A stretch of 64,000 nt of DNA, taken from Dimorphilus gyrociliatus. Taxonomy: Eukaryota > Annelida > Polychaeta > Dinophilidae. The stretch covers positions 2,528,504 through 2,592,503 of the forward strand of contig CAJFCJ010000003.1 in assembly GCA_904063045.1 (NCBI GenBank), written 5' to 3'. Of this stretch, positions 1-38,004 are shown piece after piece. Both the position numbers and the translations under genes were made by a program. The notes under the pieces are model-generated. The model worked only from the letters and a program-made list of their open reading frames with translations. It made no database searches and was not told where the DNA came from. Within the stretch, counting starts at the first letter, position 1. Every line of letters begins with the position of its first letter.

Positions 1-118
1 GTTTTAAATCGTAAAAAGGTTCTGCTAAGGACTACCCAAGAGTTTTCTGGTTTGTATTTATTAAACTTAAGAAACGTAATTTCATAGGCCTAACAAAAAC
101 TACTCTTATTCATCCTAG

Positions 119-945
119 ATTTTAAAATACCTACTTGTCATGATATGGAAGTGGAAATAGTTTTAAAAGAATTAAGAAGTGGAGAACTAGATAAGGCGCC
201 AGAGTTTGATGAATTTGGTGTCCTCATTCTAAGAGAAACAACGGTATTTTACATATTTTATTAGCAAACATATGTAGCATATAGTATATACAGTATAAGC
301 GCTCTACTATGTAATATTTATATAAAAAACAACCGAAATATTATTAATTGGCTATAAAATTTTTTAGTAAATATCTATTAAGTATAATTGTATGATTGGT
401 TCTTTTAGGTCAAACCCAGCCTTTGTATTCTTATTTTCTCCTTTATTTATTAACAGATTATCAGACGAATATCTAGTAAGAAACATCCAGAACGGCGGAA
501 TTCTATAGGTGGTTCTAATGTTGATGGAGAGAAGAATAGTTTCAACAAATTCTCAAGTTCTGTTCGGAATGTTTTTACTTCGAAGAGTAGAAAATCTTCC
601 AAACCACCTGTAGCGCCCCCTAAAAAAATAACGGCGGACTGTTCGTTTTTCGAAACTCTAACTACTGCCCAAAGTAATACGTACGATGATCAGAGAGGGC
701 CAATAAAATGCGATACTATGACCATACCAGATTTCTTGTTACATTCTACACCTTTAAAGAAAACCGGGTCCGAAACTTTCTTAGCAGATACTACGAATGA
801 ATTTTCCACACCAATAACTGATGGGTTACCTAAATTCAGTTGCGATTCTGGAATCTCTTTCGATATTCGCAGCTTTTCCAGATCGATTTCCGGTAATACG
901 GGAGCATTGACTCTTGAGGATTTGGATAACACGTTAAAAGATTAA
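119..945 (+). CDS. 3' end of an unrecognised gene (last two exons)
   Basis: Two exons read in one frame: 119-243 (acceptor TAG at 116-118, donor GTATTT) and 457-945 (acceptor CAG at 454-456), ending in TAA. The join is phase 0 across a 213-bp intron. The visible C-terminal part is about 200 residues. It is basic and serine-rich at first, with a short proline run (PPVAPPKK) that could bind SH3 domains, then acidic and Ser/Thr-rich to the end. No catalytic motif or membrane segment is visible and I do not recognise the family. The start lies outside the window. The steady codon frame over both exons makes it a real gene end. Confidence 0.6.
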
Positions 946-1496
946 AAAAAATGACTTTTCTCATGCAATTTGTTCTTTTCTTTCCTTCTTATGTGCTTTA
1001 ATCTTATATTGTAATAAGCATAAATTTGTGAATATTCTATGTAATATCTTTTTCAAATGCTTCTTCAATATGTAGATATCACTACTAAGAAAAAAAAAGA
1101 TACGATTTAAATTAAGAATTTCAATTGTGCAATATATTCCTTTCTATTAAAGACTATTAAAAGAAAAGACCTTATTACTATTGTTGAACAAAAATAGTAA
1201 ACCTATACAATAATTAAGTACCTAACGTATATTGTACTTGATACTTGATTATTAATTGTATTAATATACGTATACTGCAGATATTTTCTTATGTATACAG
1301 TAATTCATTTCTTTACAAAGAAATAACGTTTTTGTTTCATGAAAGAGCCATTTTTAGGATTTATGAATGATACTAAAAATAAAATCTGTCTTCCCAGTGC
1401 CGTATTAATATTTTTTTCTCTTTTTAATCTAATTAGAATAAAGTTCTTTAAATAATAAGATATTTTTAAGAATTGTCTTTCCATTTTACGACCTTT

Positions 1497-1532
<36 letters not shown>

Positions 1533-1554
1533 TTTCTCTCTCTTTCTTTCTCTC
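1497..1554. repeat. (CT)n microsatellite
   Basis: Nearly pure CT dinucleotide tract in the spacer after the first gene. It produces a meaningless Arg/Glu-rich open frame on the minus strand. Confidence 0.9.
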
Positions 1555-1905
1555 CTGGTTCCTACACGAAATTTTCTTATTAGCATATCATAAAAAAAAC
1601 AATTTGTCTAATTCTCCTTTGTCATATCGTTATAATTACGTAATTGCGTCTTTTTTTTGCTTATTTGATTTATTTTTCGCAATAAATTTCATTATCGGTT
1701 GTATAAATAAGGTTTTCTTTGTCGAAGTTTGTTTCTTTCGTTTATTGTCAGGTGTCGCCATCTATAGTAGATCTTGTAACTTAATAATTAATATATTTGT
1801 AAAGCATTTTATAAACAGCGATATTTATGTAAATATATTCAAAAAATATATTTAAATGAAATTATAAATATTTATTATCGATTGAATGACAAAAATTAAG
1901 CTTTT

Positions 1906-2298
1906 ATGGATTATGTTTATGATACATCTGGTGATGATTTTAACATTAAATCGTCAAATACCTCCCTTTCTCACGAAGAATTAGCTCGGCCTATATTCTT
2001 TACAGAGAGTGATTCTAATTCATCATCAATTGCAGTTCTAGTTTTAATGACTTTAGTTATGACTTTTTTGAATTTTGCAATGATTGTCCTCATAGTTAAA
2101 GTATTAATATCGAGAAATGAAAGAAAGAAGAAATATATTCGTCAATGTAGATTACGGAGTCTTATGGAGGAAAGGGCAAGACTTGCTTTGCATAACGGAC
2201 CTTTAACTTTATATGAAACAACAGATAAAAAGTTTGATAGACAAAAAAATGAAAAAGTTGATAAGCTTGCTTTAAATCATAAACGTTATAATCGTTAA
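1906..2298 (+). CDS. small single-pass membrane protein, unknown
   Basis: One-exon ATG frame of 130 residues. The N-terminal 40 residues are polar and acidic with two N-glycosylation sequons (NTS near residue 18, NSS near 38). One hydrophobic segment follows at about residues 41-66, then a strongly basic stretch (RNERKKK) and a basic cytoplasmic tail. By the positive-inside rule the N-terminus is outside. An AT-rich TATA-like stretch lies about 45 bp before the ATG, and a CGCCATCTA element lies at 1756-1764. Size and topology resemble small channel accessory subunits such as KCNE proteins, but I see no clear sequence match, so function is unknown. Confidence 0.55.
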   Translation: MDYVYDTSGDDFNIKSSNTSLSHEELARPIFFTESDSNSSSIAVLVLMTLVMTFLNFAMIVLIVKVLISRNERKKKYIRQCRLRSLMEERARLALHNGPLTLYETTDKKFDRQKNEKVDKLALNHKRYNR

Positions 2299-5200
2299 AT
2301 GTTTCTTTCTCTTCTCTCTTTTCGTTAAAAAAAGTATCCAATTTCGTACAATTAGAAATTTCTGTGACTCTTAACACTTGATCTTATGTCGGCGTTATTT
2401 GAAGTAGGATTTGTTCAATATGGCGATTGCCAACCGCAAAATACCCTAAGGTGAACTTATAAGACTCACTTTCAACCTATTCTCCTCCTTTAATTGGATG
2501 GAGAAGAACTGAATGGGCTATTAATGGTTGAATAGAAAAGAAATAATGCTTATTGTTTAAAAAGCGGAATAAGAATAATTTGTAAGAAAGTTAAAGAGAG
2601 AGTGCAAATCTTTGTTAGCGAGAATCCATGATTTAATATGTCAGCACATTGATGTTATAATTAGTATCTGTAAAGCTGAGAATCCAAAGGTTGAATAGTT
2701 GAATACGTCAGACCGAAAGGTGGCGTGACTTCTTCCGTTAAACGGTCACTTGATGGTGCGTTCATTTAAAATCTTGACAATGGGAGAATGTTACCCTGTC
2801 TATTGATTATGTAATTATGGAATATGTGCAAATAGCGGCAACTTGACGCCCGTTGTCATTTCCGGTTTACCGGAAGACTCGGATACTAGTCCTGTTTTTC
2901 TACTTTGTACAAGTTAGGTTACGTCACAAGCGGATCTGGTCTACACTCCCTTTTCCCTCCCACCTCTCCTATGACATAGAAGAATTTACATACGAATAGG
3001 CCGCTAAAGGGTAGCCGCTGCCTAATGACCTCTCCTGGCTATCCACTCTGGAGTGTAGGAATAAGATTAAAAAACAATTTAGAAAAGCCTATACATCCAC
3101 GCCCTCTTTCTTTTACGTTCAACGGACAGTCGCCTCCCGCCGAGCAACACGCGTCTTTGTGCAATTTTATTATAAAAAAAGAAAGCGTTCCAAAGGTTAT
3201 TTCTCCACCTTCTTCTTTACCATACTGGGAAATAAGTGTCTTTTCTTCATACGTGATAACAATAGTAAAAAATCGTAATGACAGGGTGAAAATAAAGAAC
3301 ACTACTCCTCCATTTACTAACCCCACTGTCGAACAACAATAACGCAATCATGCCAGCTCAGTTGACCTTTTTAAACTCAACTTTAACCTTAGACTATAAC
3401 GAGTCATCTAGGCGAGAGGGACTTTTTTATGTAGGGCGTTGAAATCTCCTTCCCCGTTAGGGGACGCTTTCATGAAGAGTATTTTATTTTAGAGGTAAAA
3501 AATGAAAAAAAGCGAACTTCTTCTCTTCGGCCTTACTGCACCTGGCGCTTTGATCAATGGTGCAACACCTGGCGTTTTCTGACGTTCAAAATTCATTCTC
3601 CTCTTTCCCTTTCTCGTTTAAAGATTATCTAAGGGATAGATCAATAATTAAGAGATAGCAAGTCAATATGACATAATAGACAATATTATATAAAGAAAAC
3701 GGAGAAAGAAGAAAAAACGAGTTAAAGGCGTCACCTGCTTTAGCGGCATCTAAAAACATCAAAAACGAAATACGTATTGTCTTGTCAATCGACTGGTCAA
3801 TCTTCTTTCTAGTTCCTCCTGTCAAAAGGTTCCTTTTGTGCGCAACTTTGATGGAATCTTCTTTAACTTCTTTTGTGACGTTTCGCGCGTCTTTGCTCCC
3901 TCTTTACTCTGTAATTTAAGTTGGTCATGAAAGAAGAGATAAAAATCTTAACTGTTATTGGCTTATAATCTTGCGATTATTACATAAATGCTAAGCGTTC
4001 ATAATAAAGATGTTTATCTAAAAATAGATAAAGAGATCGATTGTAAAAGTCTTATTATAAATGAAAATAATTATATTTTTAATATACAGTAGATTTATTA
4101 GGCCTATTTACGTAATAAGATAGATATGCTTATATACATATATATATATATAAGTGTGTGTTTGTTTGTGTTACGTTTAAGATTAAGTTACAATGAAAAT
4201 AAATCAAATAACAAGAACACTTTCTAGTCTCTATTGAAATAGTTCAAAAGACTATAATAAGTTTATTGTAGTCTTTTATTAATGATTGATTTAAAATGCA
4301 CCTTTCCCGTCACACAAATGCAATCCTAGTCACTACCACTGCCTATTAAAGCCTTACATGAGTAATTTTCTAATTAACCTCTTTCCGATTAGGTTCACAC
4401 CATTTGAATAGAAACATCAAAGAATCTGATAAGGTTCATGAATTCTCTGGGAACTAACTTGACAATTGAAGAGTTTTCAGGTTCATTTACCTTAAGTTTT
4501 CTCACCTAAAAAAATGTAATAAACTCTCTACCTACAATTAATAAACTTTTACTTTATTACATAATGATATATAACCTCTTTTTTCCAATATTTTTCATTT
4601 TAAACAATTAACAGCTGACTTTATGACCTGACTCTTTAACATGTAAGATATTAAACTTTAAAGTAAGCAGAACGGTTCTTTTTTATCAAGATTTTTTTTC
4701 TTTGCCAAAGATCGCTATCTTTTATATCTTATACATCTTTATTCATTGATATAACGGAAATAATGTTATCCCATTTGACGTATAAATATATATATATATA
4801 TAGATATATCCATATAATCACTGGTAAAGATTTTGATAGGAGAAGAGAAAAAATGATAAGATATTCAAATAACTTGAACGATTTAAAATATTCGCTAAAT
4901 TAAACATTATTAATGGAATTCTTTAATCATAAAACTCCGTACGTAATTCTTCTCATCTACCTTTTTTTTACGCTTAGATCATTCGACCGTTAACGAATAA
5001 ACAACAAGTATGCAAATTTTTTCACTTTTTATTTTGAATAATTATAACTATTTGAATCTTAATTATAAAGCTCTTTTTATTGCAAATGGTAATAATAATA
5101 ATAGTAATAATAATAGCCATAACCATAGTGAAGATATAATTTTAATAGTTCAATAAGAATGTAGCAATAAAATAATAAGAGTAAAACAGTTACAATTTAT

Positions 5201-8200
5201 GACATTTAGACATGAAAACATATCCGCTTCCGTTAACTTTGACTAGTGTTTCTTTTATTTTTTTTTAAGTTACGTAATATTGGATAAAATAGCCCTGAGA
5301 AATGGAATACGGTAACGAACGCTCGACACCTTCGATACTTCTTCAAATTATTACATAACCTAACAACAAGAGAGGGATTAAGTAGGAAAAAAATGTTTTT
5401 TAAACTTGGATACTTTTAGTAAAATAGAGTGGAAATTATTCATTAAAATACACTGAATAGGCGAATCTAATACGAGATTGAATGATAAATCAACGTGAAC
5501 GGAAAAGAATATATATTGTCCTGCGGTGATAAAAGTTAATAGAATGTAGGTATCGGAAACGATTTCGGTAAGGAAGAAAGGAAGCCACCCACCAGACTAG
5601 CCTCGAATTTATCAAATAGGAAATGAAAGGCTTAAAGCAACACACTGCTTACACAGTTGTTCAAAATGCATCTGTCCCTTTTTCTACTTAAAGACATTTA
5701 ACATAATCGTATTGAAATCACGTCAATCTTTCTAAAACTTATCCTTGTCTTTTCTTCCGTTAATATTTACTCTTCATCTGAATAGAAAAAAAGATTCCGA
5801 CTTTACGAATGGATAACCAGGAAAGGCGAACGAGGTAGGAGACAAGGCGGATTAAGTTATGGGCGTACAATTGTGGGTGGAGAAAAAACGGAGGCCTACC
5901 GAACCGTATAAGCGGCTAAACTTAAAAAAAGAAAGGAATACAAAATACAAAAATCCCGCTTTGCCAAAGACCCTTTGATCTAAACGCCGTTTTACGTGCG
6001 TTTGCATTCGAAAGGCGACACGCGCGACATTTCACTCCCTAAGGCGATTTCAATGACGGTAAATTAACGCCGCGGTGATTATTCTCAATTTTATTCTTTT
6101 CTCTTTTTAACTTACAATTTCTTACATTTTCAATAAAAGTTCATTCCTTTGGTGAAATTCCTTCATTCCTGTTTTAATTTATTCATAATTATTAACATCT
6201 TTTCTATTTTATTGGTAGTTTTACCTATTTTTCTTATGCTTTCAAGCTTCATTTAATTTTATGGGTTATTATCCCTATAAAGAAAATAGAGAGAATAAAA
6301 AGGGTTCTTCGGATTCCACAGGGGTTCAATTACGGATTAGCAATTCAAAGAAACGGTCATTCGTCGTCATATTTATCCATTAATATGTATAATTAATGAG
6401 ACATATAATGACACACAATTCAAGGTGATTAATAAATATCAAATAGCGCTCCTCTCAATTTTCTCATCGACTGTTTCTTACAGAATAAGTGAAACGGAAG
6501 AAGATAAGAGAAATTGCGAATATAAAAGGAGGCAAAATTTAATAATGTTAACTATTTCGAAAGTTAGAATACTTAAAAAGTCGGTAAACAACGTTGAAAA
6601 CAAGAGTTTCAAGGTTCATTAAGCTCAAGTGCAATTAAGAATCGGTCGAAGGCGAGTAATAAAAATTCCTTTGATCTTCTTTAGGAACAAAGTTTTTAAA
6701 AAATAATTTGTAAACTCCCACCAAAATTATAGTAAAAGTTCAATTTTCTTTAAAAATATGTATGTTGGAGGGCATTATAAAGGAGTTAAAAGGAGGAACC
6801 ACATGCCCGAAACACACCTCCCTTAAACGGTAAGGTTATAAGGTGGCAGCTATGAAAGTGGTTCGATCCAATGCCTTAAAGCTATAGGCTATATACGTAC
6901 TTTGAAAAAATAAATGTAAAGTACATTGTGGTACAAAAATTCACTTTTATATACATAATAATTGCATACGGAAAGAGCCTTTAGGCTAAATTCTTACATG
7001 CAACGTTTGACTTGATTATTCGAGCATCGTTATTTTAATTTATGGAATTTAATGAACCAATCAAATTTTTATATTTTTCAACTGCGTTTCTCTTTTTTTG
7101 TTTTTACTTATTTATTTATTTATTTAAATAAAAAAGAGACTAAATTAGGTATTTTAATTTCGTTTGATATTTGATATGTAGGCCTGTTTTTTTATGTGGA
7201 GAACTATCATAAATTTACATATTTTAGTAAATTCTGGCTTTTTTAGCTTCTCTCTCTCTCTCTCTCACACACACTCCTTCCTATCCAGTCCTCTTATTGA
7301 ATTCTCTTCTGTTTTTTACGCTAGAGTTATTTTTCATTTTTCTTTATAAAATGTATATTCATATATATCCCGTGGTCAATCTGTCTAAACCTGGGGTCTT
7401 TGCCTAAAAGGCAATGAGGGAGTAGGCACAAGTCTCATGAGACCTTTGAACCACAATCTTCCATCATGTTCGTTCACCTTATAACCTATTCGAATATTAA
7501 TTTATAAAAAAATAGCCTGATTGAATATTGATATATTTCATTTCCTTGAATGAAATTTACATAAAAAATGGAAACAAACAAATATATTGATGAAAAGTCA
7601 ATGTGTAATTGATATTGGAGTCTGAATGCGGCTTTTTTAATCACGATTTACTCGGTAGGAGATTTCAATACAACAAGGGCTAAGTAAAAATACCGTTAAA
7701 TCGTGGCCCTAAGGGTGACGGATATAAAGCAGATAGCATTACAAGCGCACGTGGCGTCGAAAAAAAATGGCGCCAAAAGTCGCGTGGCGATTTCAACCGA
7801 TTACGATCTCAACGCCAATTTGCAAATTTATGTAAATCAGGTTTAAGGCAGGTATTACGGTTCATTGAATTTTCTTTATAGAAGAACGACTTCTAATTAG
7901 CATATATTCTTCCGTTTCTATATTTCAATTACATAATCATTCTTTTCTATTTCTTCCTTTTCTAGTTGTCTAGGTAATTGATTAATAACTGCGATCCCTC
8001 GAGAAAGTAATTACTTATCAAATTAATTAATAACTGAAAGAATAGCAATAAAATTTTTGGATAGGTATAAAAAAATTAATTAATGTATTTAGCATTGTAA
8101 TTTTGACCTGAATAATGAAAAGAAAAAGAGACGCAGCTCTAGTAACTAAGCACGAAGTAGACGACAGAAGGTTAGCCAGTTCTCGGTTTTTTTCATCCTT

Positions 8201-8240
8201 TCCGTTTTTACTTTTTTTTTTGCAGTAGGTTGTTCTAAAT
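2299..8240. other. gene-free flank of neurogenin
   Basis: Nearly 6 kb without a convincing gene. The open frames present are short, often overlap on both strands, and lack domains. Several less AT-rich islands stand out (about 2840-3010, 5820-6065 and 7640-7830) with palindromes and transcription-factor-like words. This suggests cis-regulatory DNA for the neighbouring neurogenin gene, which is inference only. Microsatellites include TA at 4136-4150 and CT/CA at 7250-7275. Confidence 0.6.
2860..2875. promoter_or_regulatory. inverted ETS-like pair TTCCGG(TTTA)CCGGAA
   Basis: Perfect 6-bp inverted repeat with a 4-bp spacer in one of the GC-richer islands. Each arm is the reverse complement of the other and carries the GGAA/TTCC core of ETS factors. 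It also overlaps a Grainyhead-like CCGGTTT word. Function is inferred. Confidence 0.3.
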
Positions 8241-8720
8241 CTATTCTAGATGATAAGGATGATATTGCTGCTGACAGTCAAAATTGAAAGAATAATTGTA
8301 ATCTTGCAGTTGAGGTTGTGGAGAATATGAGCAGGGAGAGTTGGGCGTCAATTTATTTATATTTTTTGGTCCTTGAAGAGCTAACGAAGCGGCTAGTTGT
8401 AAATTTTTTTGACCATCCATTTGAAGTTGTTGGTTCTGAACCATTCTTAAAGTTTCTGATAAAGCCCATATATAATTATGAGCGAAACGTAAAGTTTCTA
8501 TCTTAGTTAACTTATTTTCTTCTCCAAATTGAGGAAGGCGATCTCGTAGTGTTTCTAATGCACCATTCAAGTTGTGCATTCTATTCCTCTCTCGATCATT
8601 CGCTTTGACTCTTCTTATCTTTTTCAATTTTTGAACGACTGAAGGCGATTTCGTGGCTTTGCTTGAACGCCTTTTTTTCCTACCGTTTTCTTTGTCGGGC
8701 GATCGCTCCGTTTCCATCAT
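8241..8720 (-). CDS. ngn: neurogenin-type bHLH transcription factor
   Basis: A single exon of 159 residues starting at the tandem ATG ATG at 8720-8715. The open frame continues upstream to 8771 but without an ATG. The bHLH domain is at about residues 36-91. Its basic region, [17 protein letters not shown], and the helix-2 run [18 protein letters not shown] are diagnostic of the neurogenin group within the Atonal superfamily. The flanks are low-complexity: a basic, Ser/Lys-rich N-terminus and a Gln/Tyr/Pro-rich C-terminus likely used in activation. Such factors dimerise with E proteins on CANNTG E-boxes and commit cells to neural fate. Lack of introns is usual for this family. A minus-strand TATA-like box lies about 85 bp upstream. 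The bHLH shows no missing key residues. Confidence 0.95.
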   Translation of the reverse strand: MMETERSPDKENGRKKRRSSKATKSPSVVQKLKKIRRVKANDRERNRMHNLNGALETLRDRLPQFGEENKLTKIETLRFAHNYIWALSETLRMVQNQQLQMDGQKNLQLAASLALQGPKNINKLTPNSPCSYSPQPQLQDYNYSFNFDCQQQYHPYHLE

Positions 8721-8800
8721 CGTGAATGACTCGCGACTCGCACGCTTTTGCGCATGCGCCTCCGTGTTCAAGACGCGTGTCGAGGTGGTGATTGGTTGAG

Positions 8801-8807
8801 ATTTATA
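8801..8807 (-). promoter_or_regulatory. TATA box of neurogenin
   Basis: The minus strand reads TATAAAT here, 81 bp before the chosen ATG. A transcription start about 30 bp downstream would leave a 5' leader of roughly 50-60 nt. This also explains why the in-frame region above 8720 is probably untranslated. Confidence 0.5.
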
Positions 8808-9132
8808 GGAGACTTCAATACCCGTAAAAAACGATTTTTTATCCGTCGGCGTACAAAAAAAAGCAAAAGATTGAATGGTTAAAGCTTTTTTTTGTTACCT
8901 TTAATCGTTTAATTTTTCTGGTGCGCCTGATTTCCTTAAAGACTGTTTATTTTCAATAGTTTAAATTTGAATGTTAACGTACTTTTACATTATTACTGTG
9001 TTATTCATATTAGGTCATGATTTGTTCTTTTCTTCCAATTTCTTTTTGTACTTGTTAAAAGCTTTATTAAATTATACGTATTCTATCTATCATACAAAAA
9101 CTTGGAATACTTCATTAAAGTTTAGTGGGGAA

Positions 9133-9469
9133 TAGATGGCGCTATAGGTGATAAATCTATATCGTATAACAGTCGCTGACATCTAGGAATCCCATGAGGT
9201 AGTAAATTGACCGAACCACGAGAAAACTAGCCTTAATATATAACCTACCCATTTATGATATTATAAACGAAACATTTCAATAGACTTCTCATATATATTC
9301 TATTATCAAAATATTTTTCAATTATCATTTTCTTCAACTTGTGTTAAAGTTTATAGTTTAAGCAACTGAGAGGTAAGTAAGCCAGGCGATAGATGGCGCT
9401 AAAATTAAATTGGAAAGACTACTTAAAAACAATACACTTAAAAGCAATTATATTTGGACGCCACCTAGG
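9133..9469. promoter_or_regulatory. three CTCF-core-like elements upstream of GPCR 1
   Basis: TAGATGGCGCT occurs at 9133-9143 and again at 9390-9400. The opposite-strand form CGCCACCTAGG lies at 9459-9469, 50 bp before the receptor ATG. They sit between the divergent neurogenin and GPCR 1 genes. The core matches the AGATGGCGC word known for arthropod CTCF. Use as promoter or insulator is inferred. Confidence 0.45.
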
Positions 9470-9518
9470 AATAAAAGTAACACTTAACGGAAGTTTTTCA
9501 TGAATTATTGGTGACAAG

Positions 9519-10442
9519 ATGCAGTTTCCCGTCTATCAGATGGTTTTCTTTCATTTTCCCTTCATATTTGGAATAGTTGCGAATTTATTTGTCATTTATT
9601 TATATATCATTAATAAACAGTGTACAACAATACAGAAGAGTTTCATTATAAGTTTGAATACATCTGACTTTTTGGCAATGGGACTTGGTTATTTTCTATT
9701 TAATATAACAAATTACTTGGATGTAAGAAAGAATGATATTGGCCAATTTCTTTGCAATTCCTTAGCATTTGCTCTTAATGCAATAATGCATTGTTCAGCT
9801 GTACAATTAAGCGCTGTTGCTCTATATCGATTCCTATCAGTAAGGAGACCAACATTTTCCAGACTATATTTAACAAAACTACATTGCACACTATTAATAC
9901 TCTCATTATGGATATTTTCTTTTATACCAACAATAATTGCAGTATTCGGTGGATGGTGTGAATTAACTTTTATTAAATCAAAGAAAATTTGTACGTTTAA
10001 TTATCCCAAGTGCTTATCGTACGCCTACTTTAATATAGTATCATATACAATTATACCTATAATTATAGTAAGTGTATCATATTCTGCATTATTTTTAAAT
10101 GTCAGAAAGCAACGAAAGAAAATATCTTTAACAAGGGACACATATAATCTGTCAAGCACCTCTGATTCTACTAAATCAACAGCTGTAAAACGAAAAGAAG
10201 TTAGAGAAAGTCGATTGTTAATTCAATTAGTTATTATTACTGTGGGATTTATGATTTGTTGGATACCAAGTTCTACGATAGGCAGATTTATGGGCTATAC
10301 AAATAATTCAAACACGTTTGCAAATTATATGTCAACTGGACTGATTGTTTTAAATAGTGCTGTTAATCCTTTCCTATACGTTTTGCCAAACATTGAAATG
10401 AGGAAACAACTAAAATCAATGTTTAGCTTTTGTAAGAAGTAA
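9519..10442 (+). CDS. rhodopsin-like GPCR, paralogue 1
   Basis: Intronless, 307 residues, seven hydrophobic segments with almost no extracellular N-terminus. Class-A landmarks: Asn22 in TM1 (ANLFV), Asp50 in TM2 (LNTSD), Cys79 before TM3, Trp131 in TM4, CWIP at 247-250 in TM6 and NPFLY at 283-287 in TM7. The D/ERY position reads Tyr103-Arg104-Phe105, so the acidic residue is missing. The second extracellular loop has three cysteines (147, 158, 165). TM5 ends in a basic VRKQRKK run. The ligand is unknown. It is closest to the receptor at 15826, with long identical runs in TM4-TM5. It lies outside POLQ, tail to tail with it, 667 bp from the POLQ stop. Confidence 0.85.
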   Translation: MQFPVYQMVFFHFPFIFGIVANLFVIYLYIINKQCTTIQKSFIISLNTSDFLAMGLGYFLFNITNYLDVRKNDIGQFLCNSLAFALNAIMHCSAVQLSAVALYRFLSVRRPTFSRLYLTKLHCTLLILSLWIFSFIPTIIAVFGGWCELTFIKSKKICTFNYPKCLSYAYFNIVSYTIIPIIIVSVSYSALFLNVRKQRKKISLTRDTYNLSSTSDSTKSTAVKRKEVRESRLLIQLVIITVGFMICWIPSSTIGRFMGYTNNSNTFANYMSTGLIVLNSAVNPFLYVLPNIEMRKQLKSMFSFCKK

Positions 10443-11006
10443 TTAGAGAGGAAACAGATATAAGCTTTTGTAGAGAAAATGTTGTTCATTACTTACCATT
10501 ACATCTTATATATTAAGCGAACAAAATATACATTTATTTAATGGATAGTTTATAAAGAAAAATACAAGGTGTTTCCGTAGTTCTATGTGATAAACCTTCA
10601 ATATCTTTTTTACCTGTATCACAGGCTAGCCTTTGTCAAAGGATTCTTTTAATATAAACATTCTGTTTCGTAACGTTATACACATTTCTAAACTGATTAT
10701 ATACCTAAAAAAGGTTGCTATTAAATAAACTGTATTATCTCCATAATTGTGGGGGTTATCTATATTTAGATTCTTTTTTACTTGGTTTATTTTTAACATC
10801 TCCCTGATTTTTTATCGTTTAAATAAATGTCATGTTAATACACTTTACCATTATGACGTATAGGAGAAATGACTTTGTAGGGAGGACATTTTTCATATCT
10901 TCCCTCCTATGATATAAGTTAAAAGGATTAAATCTGTAGAAATGATATCTCAAAGGAATGAAGTGTAAACATTAGGAAAATGGGGCAAAACTTATAATAC
11001 GATAAT

Positions 11007-11012
11007 TTTATT
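11007..11012 (-). terminator. POLQ poly(A) signal
   Basis: AATAAA on the minus strand, about 100 nt past the POLQ stop codon. Confidence 0.45.
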
Positions 11013-11108
11013 CATATAAAAATTTATCCTGTTCGATTAAATTTTTGTAAAAGAAATAAATGAAGAAAAAAGTTGTCTCTTCAATAATATGCCTATATTT
11101 TTATCATG

Positions 11109-36852
<25,744 letters not shown>

Positions 36853-38004
36853 CTCCCTACTATATCTTTTATTGCGAAAATAAAGATTTGTACGATTAAT
36901 TTATCATTTTCTGCTATTTTCCGTCAACTATTGTACTTTAATCGTGTTTCTATCAGCATATATTTTAAAACGCTAAATTTTACCTTCAAAATTTACAAAA
37001 TAAAAGTAAATAATATAAAATCTTATTGAAGATTTATCATTATAAAAAATTCAAGTTGTTGATCCCACCATTTATACGGAACCGGAAATACTTTTAATCT
37101 TCTAGCTGGAATTGAACCATTGTCGTTAAACATTAAATGTAGCGTTGAATTTAAATTAAAAATAATTATAAGCAAATATACTAAACTCTCAATATATTAG
37201 ATAAACAATAATTTTTAATAATATTTTCAAAAACCTATACACAAAGTGTTTATTTAAAAAGGAAATCTTTAAAAATGATACAATTTAAACTGGAGAGAAC
37301 ACAAAAAATCTATTAAGCTTTCATTAAATAAGATAAATCAAAAAGTAGAATAAAATGTATGATTAATTTTTACTATTCCAGTAGATGGCATCATTTTCCA
37401 TCTGATAAGTGAAAAAATTTTAGTTCCTCTAGTTAATAATAAAATAAGAACTAGACTAATCTTTATGTTCTTTTCTTATTTATTAAATTCGTTAATAAGT
37501 ATTTAGGTCAATTATTGATTAGATATATTTAGTGCATATATATATATATATTATAAATATCAATGGTTTTTATTATGAATAAAAAAATATTAGAAACATT
37601 TATAAATATATTTAAGTTTAATTTACTAATGGATATTTTCATAAATAATCCCTGAATATTTCGCCTCGAAAGAATAGAGTTTGAATAAAAAAGAATATTC
37701 CTCAATCAGAAACAAAAGTCTTCATAGTGGACTGGTTAACAATGAAGCCTTTTTTTATATTTCATAGGCCACTTCATTCGGATAATCTAAGTAAAGAGGG
37801 ACATCGATCATTTTGATATTTCTTTAAAGGGAGAACAATCATATATCCTCAAATATCGTACAAGGAATACTAGATTGAATAAGCTGTTTATTTGAAAAAA
37901 GGCTATTTAAATAATTGTTTTTTATCATATTTTCAAAAAACCCGCCATTATTTTTTTAGCGGAAAGTCGTATGCAAAGGGTAGTACTTCCGTTGTCAAAT
38001 AAAC

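Noticed and set aside
1305-1586. Arg/Glu-rich minus-strand frame
   Set aside because: Product of the CT microsatellite.
3025-3347. Two 100-aa open frames on opposite strands of the same segment
   Set aside because: They overlap almost completely, neither has a domain or believable composition; chance frames in a slightly GC-richer island.
6841-6875. tRNA-like B-box word GGTTCGATCC
   Set aside because: No matching acceptor stem, D arm or A-box at the right distance.
37095-37125. Minus-strand tRNA B-box-like GGTTCAATTCC
   Set aside because: The flanking bases do not form a T stem and no acceptor stem can be drawn.
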